From the NCBI GenBank assembly GCA_002408385.1, contig DHSB01000059.1, forward strand, positions 1-14,100: a stretch of 14,100 nt of DNA, given 5' to 3'. The position numbers and the translations under genes are program-made. This document shows, piece after piece, positions 1 through 6,441 of the stretch; within the stretch, counting starts at the first letter, position 1; every line of letters begins with the position of its first letter. Under the pieces are notes generated by a model that was not told where the DNA came from, did no database searches, and saw only the letters and a list, made by a program, of their open reading frames with translations. The DNA comes from Myxococcales bacterium UBA5297 (GTDB lineage: Bacteria; Myxococcota; Myxococcia; Myxococcales; UBA5297).

Positions 1-407
1 GAGTCGAAGCGCTGGGTCACGCAGGCGTGCTCCTCATAGTCGATCGAGACGCGGGTCGGATAGCCGTACCGCGGATCGTAGGTCGCCTCGATCTCGTCGG
101 CGCCGCGCTCCTCCGCCTCCTCGAGCAGGTCGAAGAGCCCGTCCACGGTCCGGTAGCGCTCGAGGCTGCCGGCAGGCAGCGGCGAGCCGTCCGCGGCCCG
201 GATCACCGAGACGACCTGCGTGCCGCGCACGGCGATCTCGACCTCCTCGAGCAGCTCGGCCGGGCAGAAGCAGTCCCATTGGAAGCGGTAGCTGTAGCCG
301 GCTGGCCGCTGGCTCTCCCAGAGCTTGCGCTGCCCGTCGATCTCGCCGCCGCAACCCGCGGCCACCAGCCCGAGCACGAGCCCCAGCCTCCTCGCCGCAC
401 GCATCAT
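1..407 (-). CDS. DUF6174-like lipoprotein, C-terminus cut by window edge
   Basis: The ORF opens at ATG 407 (a second ATG is adjacent at 404) behind a purine-rich GGGGAGAG ribosome site and stays open to position 1, so the C-terminal end lies outside the window. The N-terminus is a lipoprotein signal: basic MMRAARR, a hydrophobic GLVLGLVAAG stretch and a lipobox ending at Cys 19. The mature part has a W-x(7)-YSYRFQ start, a C-F-C pair, a TVDGLFDLLEEA block and a YDPRYGYPTRVSIDY block. This is the layout of the DUF6174 family of small envelope proteins, whose function is unknown. The protein is probably anchored to the inner or outer membrane facing the periplasm. Family assignment is by motif reading only. 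The plus-strand ORFs over this stretch look like shadows. Confidence 0.75.
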   Translation of the reverse strand, partial: MMRAARRLGLVLGLVAAGCGGEIDGQRKLWESQRPAGYSYRFQWDCFCPAELLEEVEIAVRGTQVVSVIRAADGSPLPAGSLERYRTVDGLFDLLEEAEERGADEIEATYDPRYGYPTRVSIDYEEHACVTQRFD

Positions 408-517
408 CGCTCTCTCCCCGGCCGCCTCACGCAGGGCCGCTCGGCGCCGCCGGCCAACGCTCACTCTGGCCCCGTCCGGGCCAGGGTCCGCATCGCGACC
501 TTCTTGCCGCAATAGCA

Positions 518-556
518 AAGAGGCGAGCGAGCTCGCGAAGAGCCCGATCGCCTCTT
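518..556 (-). terminator. Intrinsic terminator of the 590-970 lipoprotein
   Basis: On the minus strand, 9-bp arms AAGAGGCGA / TCGCCTCTT enclose a 21-base loop that contains the smaller palindrome GCGAGCTCGC. The right arm runs into TTTGCTATTG. It begins 34 bases after the stop of the upstream lipoprotein gene and lies before the next minus-strand gene, which fits a rho-independent terminator. The T-tract is short. Confidence 0.5.
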
Positions 557-589
557 GAAGCCTCGGCCCATCGAAGAGCCCGGCGCCGC

Positions 590-970
590 TCAGGGCTCGG
601 TGTCGGTGGCCTCGGTCGCGGCCGTGTCCGGAGCAGCGGCGTCGGCGGCGGCTGGCGGAGCGGCGGGGGCGTCGACGACGATCGACTGGTTGATGATGGT
701 GCCCGCTCGCGAGAGGTAGGTCGCGCGCTTGTTGCAGCCGGCGACCCCGAAGGTCCACGGCCGCATCATGTTGCCGGTCTCGATGACCGTGACCGTGAGC
801 TGATCCTCGGGGCAGCCCAGGTCGAACGCCGCGCGCTTGGCGATCGCCTCGGTGGCCGAGTTGCTCGCCTGCTTCGGCTGGCGCGCCTCGTCGCTCCTCG
901 CGGCCTTGCCTCCGCAGCCAACCAGTGAGAGAGCCAGCACTGCTGCGCCGATGATCGGGATCGCCTTCAT
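590..970 (-). CDS. Small lipoprotein with Ala/Pro-rich tail (hypothetical)
   Basis: This 126-residue protein starts at ATG 970, with AAGGAG nine bases upstream. A longer in-frame ORF extends further up, but that extension is low-complexity and has no ribosome site. Residues 1-19 form a lipoprotein signal with lipobox LVGC. The mature domain holds AAFDLGCPEDQLTVTVIE and then WTFGVAGCNKRATY. This two-Cys pattern (an A-x-x-LGC block and a GVxGCxxRAxY block) is familiar from small delta-proteobacterial lipoproteins of unknown role; that recollection is from general knowledge and unchecked. The last 30 or so residues are Ala/Pro/Asp/Thr rich and probably disordered. It is expected on the periplasmic face of a membrane. 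It stands alone, with a terminator behind it and a divergent neighbour at 1203. Confidence 0.7.
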   Translation of the reverse strand: MKAIPIIGAAVLALSLVGCGGKAARSDEARQPKQASNSATEAIAKRAAFDLGCPEDQLTVTVIETGNMMRPWTFGVAGCNKRATYLSRAGTIINQSIVVDAPAAPPAAADAAAPDTAATEATDTEP

Positions 971-1011
971 TGGAGAGTGCTCCTTGGGAAGTGTGGGGAA
1001 TGAGCGGGCGG

Positions 1012-1041
1012 ACAATACTCGAGGCCTTTCCGGCGACACAA
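1012..1041 (-). promoter_or_regulatory. Possible sigma70-type promoter for the 590-970 lipoprotein
   Basis: Read on the minus strand, TTGTGT and TATTGT are separated by 18 bases and lie about 40 bases upstream of ATG 970. Each box keeps the key bases of its consensus (TTG; TAT..T), but the spacing is at the long limit. This is the only AT-leaning patch in the divergent 971-1202 gap. Weak evidence. Confidence 0.25.
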
Positions 1042-1202
1042 GACGGGGATTCCGGAGAGCCCTCGGGCCCGGGGAGAGGCAGCGGCCGACGCGCCCGGTC
1101 TTGACGCCGGGCAAGCTCGCCGCCACAAGCCTGGACACCGGGGTTGTCGGCCCGCGCGCAGCGGGGCCGATTGGGACCGGGTCGGCCCGACGGGAGAAAG
1201 AC

Positions 1203-1736
1203 GTGAAGAAGCTCGAGTGCAGGCACTGCGGCGCCGCCATCGCGGCGGCGGACGTCCACGCGGAGCTGGCCATCGCCCGCTGCGCGCGCTGCTCTGCCAT
1301 CACCGACCTTGCCGGCCGCGCCGCCGCGGGAGCCCGCCGCGCCCCCGCGCCGCTTCCCGCGGAGCTCGAGGTCGAGGAGGGGCCCGGGACGCTCCACCTC
1401 TCCTGGCGCAGCTCCTCGTTCAAGCGCTTTGTCGCGCTCGCGCTCTGCGTCCTCTTGCTCGGCTCCTTCTCCGAAGTCTGGCCGAGGGTCGCCTTCCCGA
1501 TCGACACCGGGCCCTACCACCACGTGCGCCACCCCGGCTACGTCGGCATCGGCCTGGGGCTGCTCGGGTGGCCGTTGCTGTTGGGTTCAGCCTGGTCTTT
1601 CACCGCCGCCGGGGCCGCCCTCGCTTGGCTCGTGCTGCGGACCTTGCCCGAAGACCGCACGCTGCACCGGGAGCTCGCCGGCTATGCCGACTACGCGCGG
1701 CGCGTCCGTTGGCGGTTGGTTCCTGGCGTCCGGTAG
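1203..1736 (+). CDS. Zinc-ribbon / ICMT-like methyltransferase-domain fusion, membrane protein
   Basis: The start is GTG 1203, with GGGAGAAAG ending two bases upstream; product 177 residues. Residues 6-30 form a zinc ribbon (C6xxC9 ... C27xxC30). A low-complexity Ala/Pro/Arg linker follows, then a strand-like block (GTLHLSWRSSSFKRF) and one hydrophobic segment (about 76-89). Residues 102-177 match the C-terminal catalytic part of isoprenylcysteine carboxyl methyltransferase/PEMT-like membrane enzymes: TGPYHHVRHPGYVG, a two-helix hydrophobic hairpin, an acidic PED, Y-x-x-Y, and a closing RLVPGV. Members normally have four or five membrane helices, so the N-terminal helices of the methyltransferase are missing and replaced by the zinc-ribbon module. 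This is either a genuine fusion or a deletion junction near residue 95-100. Methyl transfer from SAM is family knowledge; the substrate is unknown. Confidence 0.7.
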   Translation: MKKLECRHCGAAIAAADVHAELAIARCARCSAITDLAGRAAAGARRAPAPLPAELEVEEGPGTLHLSWRSSSFKRFVALALCVLLLGSFSEVWPRVAFPIDTGPYHHVRHPGYVGIGLGLLGWPLLLGSAWSFTAAGAALAWLVLRTLPEDRTLHRELAGYADYARRVRWRLVPGVR

Positions 1737-2116
1737 CTCGCCAGCTCCTGCTCCGTCGTGGCTGAGCCACGCTCCCGCCTGCCCGACGCCCTCAAACCGC
1801 CGAATGCCCATCCTGAGGCCTGCAGAGGTCCGTAGGACTCGTCGGGGCAAGCCTGAAACCGCACCCTGCTCTTGGATCCGTCCAGACCGCCTGGCGACTT
1901 CCCCTGCACCTGGCCCCGAGGAAGCGCCTGCGCGCGAGCTTCGCCGCGAAGGACCCGCGAACCGCTGGTGGCCCGGGCTCGCGCTCTCGACAAGCGACCA
2001 AGATCTTCGACGGCCTCGGCGCGAAGACACTATTCTGCCGCCGTCGCCCCACCGAGCCGGGCCGAAAACCTGATGCTGACCAGGGCCGCCCCCTCGTCAG
2101 AGAGAGAGAGCCGCGG
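1737..2116. other. Gene-free stretch, no recognisable gene
   Basis: All frames over this stretch give Arg/Pro/Ser-rich translations without domains. A small hairpin, CGTGGC-tga-GCCACG (1757-1771), follows the methyltransferase stop but lacks a T-tract. A plus-frame near 1985-2100 contains the coding-like phrase ATKIFDGLGAKTLF, which could be a decayed gene tail, but nothing supports it further. The purine run at 2101-2110 is the ribosome site of the next gene. Confidence 0.4.
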
Positions 2117-2434
2117 ATGAACCCTCGCAACACCCTCGTCGGCCTGTTGCTCGCAGCACTCGTCTTCTCCGGTTGCGAGTGCACCAACGGCGACTGCGAC
2201 CTCGCCTGCGACCGTTACCACTCCTGCCCGGTCGCGCTCACGGACGGCAACCCCTGCTGGTCCTGCAACATGTTCGAGCTCGACGACGATGACCCGGGCG
2301 TCCGCTGCGCCAACTGCGTGCTCGAAAGCACCTGCGAGGAGATGGTCGTCGCCTGCAGCGCGGTCTGCGCCGAGGCCGGCGAGAAATGGGGCAATTCGCC
2401 CTCCTCCGGCGGCGGCGGCGACGACGACGACTAG
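2117..2434 (+). CDS. Cys-rich lipoprotein with GGGGDDDD tail
   Basis: This 105-residue protein starts at ATG 2117, six bases after the purine run AGAGAGAGAG. Residues 1-20 are a lipoprotein signal (TLVGLLLAALVFSGC). The mature part holds eleven more Cys at 22, 27, 31, 37, 47, 50, 64, 67, 73, 80 and 84, including CWSC and CANC pairs, which suggests a small disulfide-knotted extracytoplasmic domain. It ends in SSGGGGDDDD, encoded by a perfect GGC/GAC codon run. Short acidic Gly/Asp tails occur on secreted proteins of some delta-proteobacterial lineages (general knowledge). No domain family is recognised. It is immediately followed by a broken CPBP gene, so the true end of this gene could also be altered, although the stop looks natural. 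Confidence 0.65.
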   Translation: MNPRNTLVGLLLAALVFSGCECTNGDCDLACDRYHSCPVALTDGNPCWSCNMFELDDDDPGVRCANCVLESTCEEMVVACSAVCAEAGEKWGNSPSSGGGGDDDD

Positions 2435-2435
2435 G

Positions 2436-2866
2436 CCAACGGCCTGGCTCTTTCCGGTGGCGGTGGGACGGCTCGCCTACGGGACCGGCTGGACGACCGG
2501 GCTCGTCGCGCTCGCCGTCCCCGAGAGCAGCTCACCGGCGCTGGCCGCCTCTCCAGCGGCGCTCTTCGCCCTCAAGCTGCTCGTGCAGATGACCCTGGGC
2601 GCGCTCGTTGGATCTGTCCTCGCCGCCGGGGAGGAGCTCGGCTGGCGGGGCTACATGCTCACCCGCTTGATCGATGCCCGCCTGCCGCGGCCGGTCCTCT
2701 TGAGCGCGCTGATCTGGTGCGTCTGGCACGCCCCGCTCATCCTCAGCGGCCAGTACTCCGGCGGCAGCCCCTTGCTGTCGACGGTGGTCTTCTTGATCAC
2801 CGTCGTCGCCATCACCTACCTCTTCTCTCGGTTGCGCCTGGAAAGCTCGAGCTGGCCCCCGGCAGC
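2436..2866 (+). pseudogene. CPBP-family intramembrane protease fragment, both ends lost
   Basis: From just after the upstream stop, one frame reads a membrane protein with the CPBP (Abi/CAAX-protease self-immunity) motifs: GEELGWRGYML (catalytic EExxxR), then IWCVWHAPLIL (the H motif), then a LRLESSSWP block that normally precedes the third motif. Only about 140 residues are present. The N-terminal helices and the last motif (HxxxN) are absent, and there is no convincing start codon or ribosome site (GTG 2457 or 2463 are possible but unsupported). The reading frame degenerates near 2866, where a different frame becomes coding-like. I read this as an internal remnant of a gene normally 200-300 residues long. 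It is unrelated in position to the intact CPBP gene at 10066-11046 and has a different sequence type (ELGWRG versus ELFFRG). Confidence 0.65.
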
Positions 2867-3067
2867 CCGGAAGCCGAGCCGGCGCTCACCATCCGCGTGC
2901 TCTGCCTGGCGCCCGGCGACGGGCAGCCCTGGGGATCCGCAGACCTGCCGCCCAGCCCGCTGCCCGAAGAGAGCTTCCGCGACATCGTCGTGCTCGACCA
3001 GGGCGGGATGGTCTACGCCTACCGGACCGAAGAGGGCGTCAGCTACCAGCGCTACGACTGCCGCTGA
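2840..3067 (+). pseudogene. Unrecognised C-terminal gene tail joined to the CPBP fragment
   Basis: In a different frame from the CPBP remnant, codons from about 2840 to the TGA at 3065-3067 read as well-composed protein: ALTIRVLCLAPGDGQPWG, then PEESFRDIVVLDQGGMVY, then SYQRYDCR at the end. There is no start codon with a ribosome site, and upstream in this frame the translation is a shadow of the CPBP gene. It is therefore probably the 3' end of an unrelated gene fused by deletion somewhere within 2832-2866. I do not recognise the family. The stop lies eight bases from the convergent stop of the HemN-like gene. Confidence 0.35.
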
Positions 3068-3075
3068 AGCGCCTC

Positions 3076-4359
3076 TCAGAACGCGATCCGCGCCGGCCAA
3101 GGATCCCGCAAGGCGGTCGCCCAGATCGTGTTCACGTCGCTGAGGAAGAAGTAGTTCTGCGCGACGTGGATCCAGAAAGCGCCGCGGCGGTTGAGCCGGT
3201 AGCCCGAGGCGTCCTGCTCGAGCATCCCCAGCAGCCCGCCGGCGTCGAGCAGCGCTTCGATCCTGCGGCGCCCGGGCACGGCGCTCGCCCCCGGCTTCGT
3301 CTTCGGGACGTAGGTGTCGTAGAGCCGCCAGTAGAAGTCGTAGAGCCGCTCGAGCCGCGGCTCGATCGGCATCGAAAGTGCCACCGCGTGCCCGCGCTCG
3401 CGCACCGAGCGCACGTACTCGGGAACCGAGAAGGTGTTGAGCAAGTAGCGGCGCCCGTCGAACGAAGCCGCGCTCGGCCCAAGCCCGAGGAACCGCCGGC
3501 GCGTGACCGAGGAGTAGCGGTGCCCGCCCTCGGGGCGCATGAAGGACCAGACCGAGACCGGCGCGAAGCCCGCGGCCGTCGATCGGTCCCAGACGCGGCG
3601 GAACATCCGCCGCCGGGTCGGGAGCCGGGGCATCTGCACTCCCTGCAGCGCCCGGTGCGAGGCGACCGCGCTGTAGGGGAAGGTGAAGAGCGGATAGGCG
3701 GTCAGTTGCTGCGCGCCGCAGGAGAGCGCTTCGCGCAGGTCGGCGTCGAGGTCCTCCATCGACTGCCCGGGCAGCGCGAACATCAGGTCGACGTTGATCG
3801 CCCAGCGCTCGCGTGCCAGCCACTCGAGCGCGCGCCGTGCCTGCGCCGGCGAGTACTTGCGCCCGAGCCGCTGGAGCAGCGGCTGCTGGAAGCTCTGCAC
3901 GCCGAGGCTGATCGACTCGACCCCGAGATCCGCGAGCATCCGCACCTTCTTTGGCGTCAGGTCGGCGGGGTTGGTCTCCAGGCACAGCGGCCCGGAGACG
4001 GCGAACGCCTCGCGCAGCGACGCGGCGATTTGCGCGAGCTGCGGGCCGAGGATCGTCGGGGTGCCGCCGCCGAAGTAGATCGAGCTGACCTGCCGCCCGG
4101 GCAGCCTCTGTGCCCACTGCCGGGCTTCGGCGCCGACCGACTCGACGAAGGCGTCCGCGAGCGCGCGGTCGTACGGGATGCGGTCGTAGGGGCAGTAGGG
4201 ACAGAGCTGCGCGCAGAACGGGACGTGGACGTAGAGGCCGACCGGGCCGTCGATCTCCAGCCCGATGCTCTGAGGCCGCTCGAAGGCGAATTGCGTCCTG
4301 CCGGCGAGGAGCCTGCGCCCGAAGCGAACGGCGTTACGGATCACAAAGGCGCTCGACAT
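3076..4359 (-). CDS. HemN/HemW-like radical SAM enzyme
   Basis: This 427-residue protein starts at ATG 4359, with AAGGAG (plus 4369-4374) nine bases upstream inside the preceding gene, which it overlaps by 26 bases. It has the coproporphyrinogen-oxidase-like radical SAM signature: LYVHVPFC followed by C49-x3-C53-x2-C56 (the 4Fe-4S site), GGGTPT (97-102, SAM binding), ETNPADLT, GVQSF (153-157) and DLMFALPGQ (191-199). Relatives use SAM to make a 5'-deoxyadenosyl radical; they include HemN, the heme chaperone HemW, and methyltransferases or cyclopropanases of secondary metabolism. Here CPYCPY replaces the CPYCDF-type sequence typical of HemW, and the C-terminal half contains NTFSVPEYV and a Tyr-rich YDFYWRLYDTYVPK. 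Cytosolic. Third gene of an operon after a radical SAM and a START-like protein. Because of that context, I favour a biosynthetic role over heme synthesis. Confidence 0.8.
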   Translation of the reverse strand: MSSAFVIRNAVRFGRRLLAGRTQFAFERPQSIGLEIDGPVGLYVHVPFCAQLCPYCPYDRIPYDRALADAFVESVGAEARQWAQRLPGRQVSSIYFGGGTPTILGPQLAQIAASLREAFAVSGPLCLETNPADLTPKKVRMLADLGVESISLGVQSFQQPLLQRLGRKYSPAQARRALEWLARERWAINVDLMFALPGQSMEDLDADLREALSCGAQQLTAYPLFTFPYSAVASHRALQGVQMPRLPTRRRMFRRVWDRSTAAGFAPVSVWSFMRPEGGHRYSSVTRRRFLGLGPSAASFDGRRYLLNTFSVPEYVRSVRERGHAVALSMPIEPRLERLYDFYWRLYDTYVPKTKPGASAVPGRRRIEALLDAGGLLGMLEQDASGYRLNRRGAFWIHVAQNYFFLSDVNTIWATALRDPWPARIAF

Positions 4360-4879
4360 TCGCGGCGACTCCTTCGACGAAGTTGCGCGCCTCGCCCTCG
4401 GCCAGCGTGACCATCGCGCCCGCCAGCACCCCCTCGAGCTCGACGCTCTGCTCGTAGACGACGATCGCGCCGTGGCCGCCCTCGCCCGGCTCGACCTTGT
4501 AGAAGCCGCGCGAGGACTTGACGGTCGGCAGCAGGCTGGAGGCCTCGGACTCGAGCAGCTCGACGTCGAGGCGGCTGGCCGCCTCGTCCAGCGCGCGCCG
4601 GTAGGTCTGGCGCACGGTCATGCCGAGCCGCCGCTCGGTGTAGCGCACCCGCTGCAGCCGCGGCCCGTCCTCGAGGAGCTCGACCTCGGTGGAGGCGCCG
4701 GCCGAGGCGCGCAGGTTTTCGGAGGCGAAGAGCGTCTTGAGCACGCAGGCGGGGCTGCGGCCGACGGAGAAGCGGGCGCGCAGGACGTACCCGTCGGGCC
4801 GGCGCGAGAGCTCGATCTGCGGCGCGCCGCCGGTGGCGCCGGCCACGAGCGCCGAGGCGGTGATCCACGGCCAGACCAT
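4334..4879 (-). CDS. START/SRPBCC-like protein, probably exported
   Basis: This 181-residue protein starts at ATG 4879, whose A is shared with the TGA of the upstream radical SAM gene. GAGG (plus 4888-4891) lies eight bases upstream, so translation is probably coupled. The hydrophobic N-terminus (MVWPWITASALVAGATGG) may be a signal peptide or a membrane anchor. Residues 20-178 read as one alpha/beta fold with long strands (DGYVLRARFSV; STEVELLEDGPRLQRVRY; MTVRQTYRRA) and a closing amphipathic helix (ARNFVEGVAANVERL), which resembles the helix-grip START/SRPBCC lipid- or polyketide-binding family. No catalytic motif is visible. It could hold or deliver the hydrophobic substrate or product of the two radical SAM enzymes, but that is inference. 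Its 3' end overlaps the HemN-like gene by 26 bases. Confidence 0.6.
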   Translation of the reverse strand: MVWPWITASALVAGATGGAPQIELSRRPDGYVLRARFSVGRSPACVLKTLFASENLRASAGASTEVELLEDGPRLQRVRYTERRLGMTVRQTYRRALDEAASRLDVELLESEASSLLPTVKSSRGFYKVEPGEGGHGAIVVYEQSVELEGVLAGAMVTLAEGEARNFVEGVAANVERLCDP

Positions 4880-5835
4880 CAGTGGTACCTCACGAGCCCG
4901 AGGAGGGCTCCGGGCGTGAGGGTCTGGGAGAGCACGATCTCGGCGCAGCTCGAGTAGCCGCACTGCCGGCAGATCTCCGGGTTGCCGCTGGCGCGGCAGC
5001 ACGGGTGCTCGCCCTGGCCGTCGACGACCCACCAGAGCGAGGTCGGGTGCCGGAACGCCCCGTGCTCGAGCGCGTCGAGGCCGGCCCAGGAGTTGAGGAT
5101 GTCGAAGCCGCGGCGCTTGCAGTCGCGGATGGCGCCGACGGCCTCCTCGCGCTGCGCCTGGGAGAGGAGCAGGTGGTCGCGCCCGTAGTACGGGGTGTGG
5201 AAGAAGAAGATCAGCGGGGCGCGCTCGAGCTCGTCGGCGGCCAGGCGGCAGACCGCCTCGACCTCGCGGTAGTTGACCGTGTTGAGGGTGCAGATGACGG
5301 CCAGCCGCTTGCCGCGGCGCAGCGCCTCGCGCGCGTGCCCGGCGACGCGATCGAGCCCCGTGCCCCGCAGCGCCTGGTACGTCGGCGCCGTGCCGTCGAT
5401 GCTCACCCAGGAGAAGTCGTCGTGGGCCGAGAGCGGGAGCGTCGCGTTGGTGTAGACGTGGACCCGCAGGTAGCCGACGCGGCGGGCGAGATCGACCACG
5501 TCGTCGAGCCGCCGCTCGCCGTCGCGCCACAGGTAGGGCTCGCCGCCTTCGATATAGAGGAAGCGAGACCCGCGGCAGTGGAAGTCGCGCAGGTGCGCCT
5601 CGACCTTCGCCCACGGCATGTGCGCGCCGGTGCGCGAGGCGACCCGGCAGTGCTGGCAGGAGAGGTTGCAGCGGTCGGTCAACACCAGGCCGAGGACGAA
5701 GGGCCGCTCCCGCTTGCGCACGAAGAAGCTCCAGGCCACGTCGGCATAGTCGCGCACCATCGACGGGTGCGCGGCGAGCTGGCCCAGCTCGCCGATGCCG
5801 CTCATGAGTCGTTTCGAGAGTCTCGCCGGCAACAC
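4879..5835 (-). CDS. Radical SAM enzyme with C-terminal Cys cluster
   Basis: First gene of the operon. An ATG at 5841 directly abuts AGGAGG with no spacer. The third and fourth codons in frame are GTG (5835) and TTG, and GTG 5835 lies six bases after AGGAGG, so I place the start there. Positions below count from the ATG (320 residues). C58-x3-C62-x2-C65 in LTDRCNLSCQHC is the radical SAM cluster; IEGGEP (98-102) is the SAM-binding motif; NTVNYREVEAV and FFFHTPYYGRDHL follow. The C-terminus has C281, C282, C291, C294 and C299 (PCCRASG, EICRQCGYSSC), a likely auxiliary Fe-S or twitch/SPASM-like site. Cytosolic. Such proteins modify peptides, lipids or small molecules; the substrate is unknown. 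Gene order and touching ends argue for joint function with the START-like and HemN-like genes. Confidence 0.8.
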   Translation of the reverse strand: MLPARLSKRLMSGIGELGQLAAHPSMVRDYADVAWSFFVRKRERPFVLGLVLTDRCNLSCQHCRVASRTGAHMPWAKVEAHLRDFHCRGSRFLYIEGGEPYLWRDGERRLDDVVDLARRVGYLRVHVYTNATLPLSAHDDFSWVSIDGTAPTYQALRGTGLDRVAGHAREALRRGKRLAVICTLNTVNYREVEAVCRLAADELERAPLIFFFHTPYYGRDHLLLSQAQREEAVGAIRDCKRRGFDILNSWAGLDALEHGAFRHPTSLWWVVDGQGEHPCCRASGNPEICRQCGYSSCAEIVLSQTLTPGALLGLVRYH

Positions 5836-5841
5836 GGTCAT

Positions 5842-5847
5842 CCTCCT
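5842..5847 (-). promoter_or_regulatory. Ribosome binding site deciding the radical SAM start
   Basis: A perfect AGGAGG on the minus strand is followed immediately by ATG-ACC-GTG-TTG. Zero spacing makes the ATG at 5841 a poor start, while GTG 5835 is at the preferred distance. This is why the shorter start is chosen. Confidence 0.55.
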
Positions 5848-5957
5848 GCCAGTGGCGGAGCCTTCCGCAAGCCATATGCCACGACGCCGCTCTCGGAGAA
5901 GGCGGTGCGCGCGCGGTGAGGGTTCGACGAACCCGTCGAAGGTTGGTGATGGCCGAC

Positions 5958-6101
5958 CTACGGCAGCGCCGTCAGCCGGGCGATCCCGCGATAGCGCAGG
6001 ATGTTCAACCCGTCGCCGAGGCCAGATCGAGCGAAGAGCGCCGCGGGCACGAGCCGATCAGGTGCTCGGAGCCCGAACAGGACGAGCGGGGCCGAACGCA
6101 T
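5958..6101 (-). pseudogene. Small ORF or C-terminal gene remnant, unrecognised
   Basis: On the minus strand, ATG 6101 to TAG 5958 encodes 47 residues of good composition (SAPLVLFGLRAPDRLV; ARSGLGDGLNILRYRGIARL). In frame, the reading continues upstream past this ATG to the stop at 6135-6137, so the true left limit is unclear, and no ribosome site is evident. It lies about 120 bases upstream of the radical SAM operon on the same strand, so it may be the end of a lost upstream operon gene. I do not recognise the family. It could also be a chance reading frame in GC-rich DNA. Confidence 0.25.
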
Positions 6102-6134
6102 GCCCGCATCGCGTAGGAAAGCGGGCGGAGTGGC

Positions 6135-6240
6135 TCAAGCAGCCCTCGGCGCAAGCTCGCCGGCGGCAGGCGCGATCGCCTCGGCGGCGACCAGGCCTCG
6201 GAACAGCAGCGTCCCGGAGACGACCGCCACCGGCACCAGC
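6135..6240 (-). pseudogene. Hydrophobic C-terminal gene tail, 5' end lost
   Basis: On the minus strand, about 34 codons before the TGA at 6135-6137 read as a membrane-like C-terminus (PLVPVAVVSGTLLFRGLVAA, then a charged Ala/Glu end). It resembles the last helix of an integral membrane protein, perhaps a flippase, but is too short to classify. Immediately beyond 6240 the plus strand begins the WYL-like tail, so two 3' gene ends meet head-to-head here without start codons or a promoter. Confidence 0.28.
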
Positions 6241-6327
6241 GGCGAGGCCGAGGTGCTCGAGCCGCCCGCGCTGCGCGAGGCGGTCGCCGAGGCGGCCCGG
6301 CGGATCGCCGCCGCCCACCGGGAGTAG
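6241..6327 (+). pseudogene. C-terminal tail of a WYL-domain transcriptional regulator
   Basis: The plus frame reads GEAEVLEPPALREAVAEAAR and then RIAAAHRE before the TAG at 6325-6327. This matches the closing segment of YafY/WYL-domain regulators, where a G-x-EAEVLEP-x-LRE-x-V motif ends the WYL domain and is followed by a terminal helix. Only about 28 residues remain. The HTH and nearly all of the WYL domain are missing, and no start is present. WYL proteins are DNA-binding regulators responding to ligands (family knowledge). This remnant cannot function and marks a deletion or assembly junction at about 6240. Confidence 0.45.
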
Positions 6328-6441
6328 GGAGCGAGCGGCTCGGCGGCCAGGCTTCCGCAGAGCGGCCCAGCCGGCGGGCCAGGCCTCGTTGACCGCCCCG
6401 TCGCGCGGGGGCAGAGTGCGCCCCGGAACAGGGTCTGCCCG

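Noticed and set aside
837..1202. N-terminal extension of the zinc-ribbon gene
   Set aside because: It overlaps the lipoprotein antisense and lacks a ribosome site, whereas GTG 1203 has a good one.
590..1507. 305-residue lipoprotein reading
   Set aside because: The lipoprotein signal, lipobox and AAGGAG place the start at 970; the extension overlaps the divergent zinc-ribbon gene and is low-complexity.
1757..1771. Terminator after the methyltransferase-like gene
   Set aside because: Only a 6-bp stem with a 3-base loop and no following T-tract.
3166..4410. Plus-strand 414-residue ORF opposite the HemN-like gene
   Set aside because: Antisense shadow; the minus strand has all radical SAM motifs.
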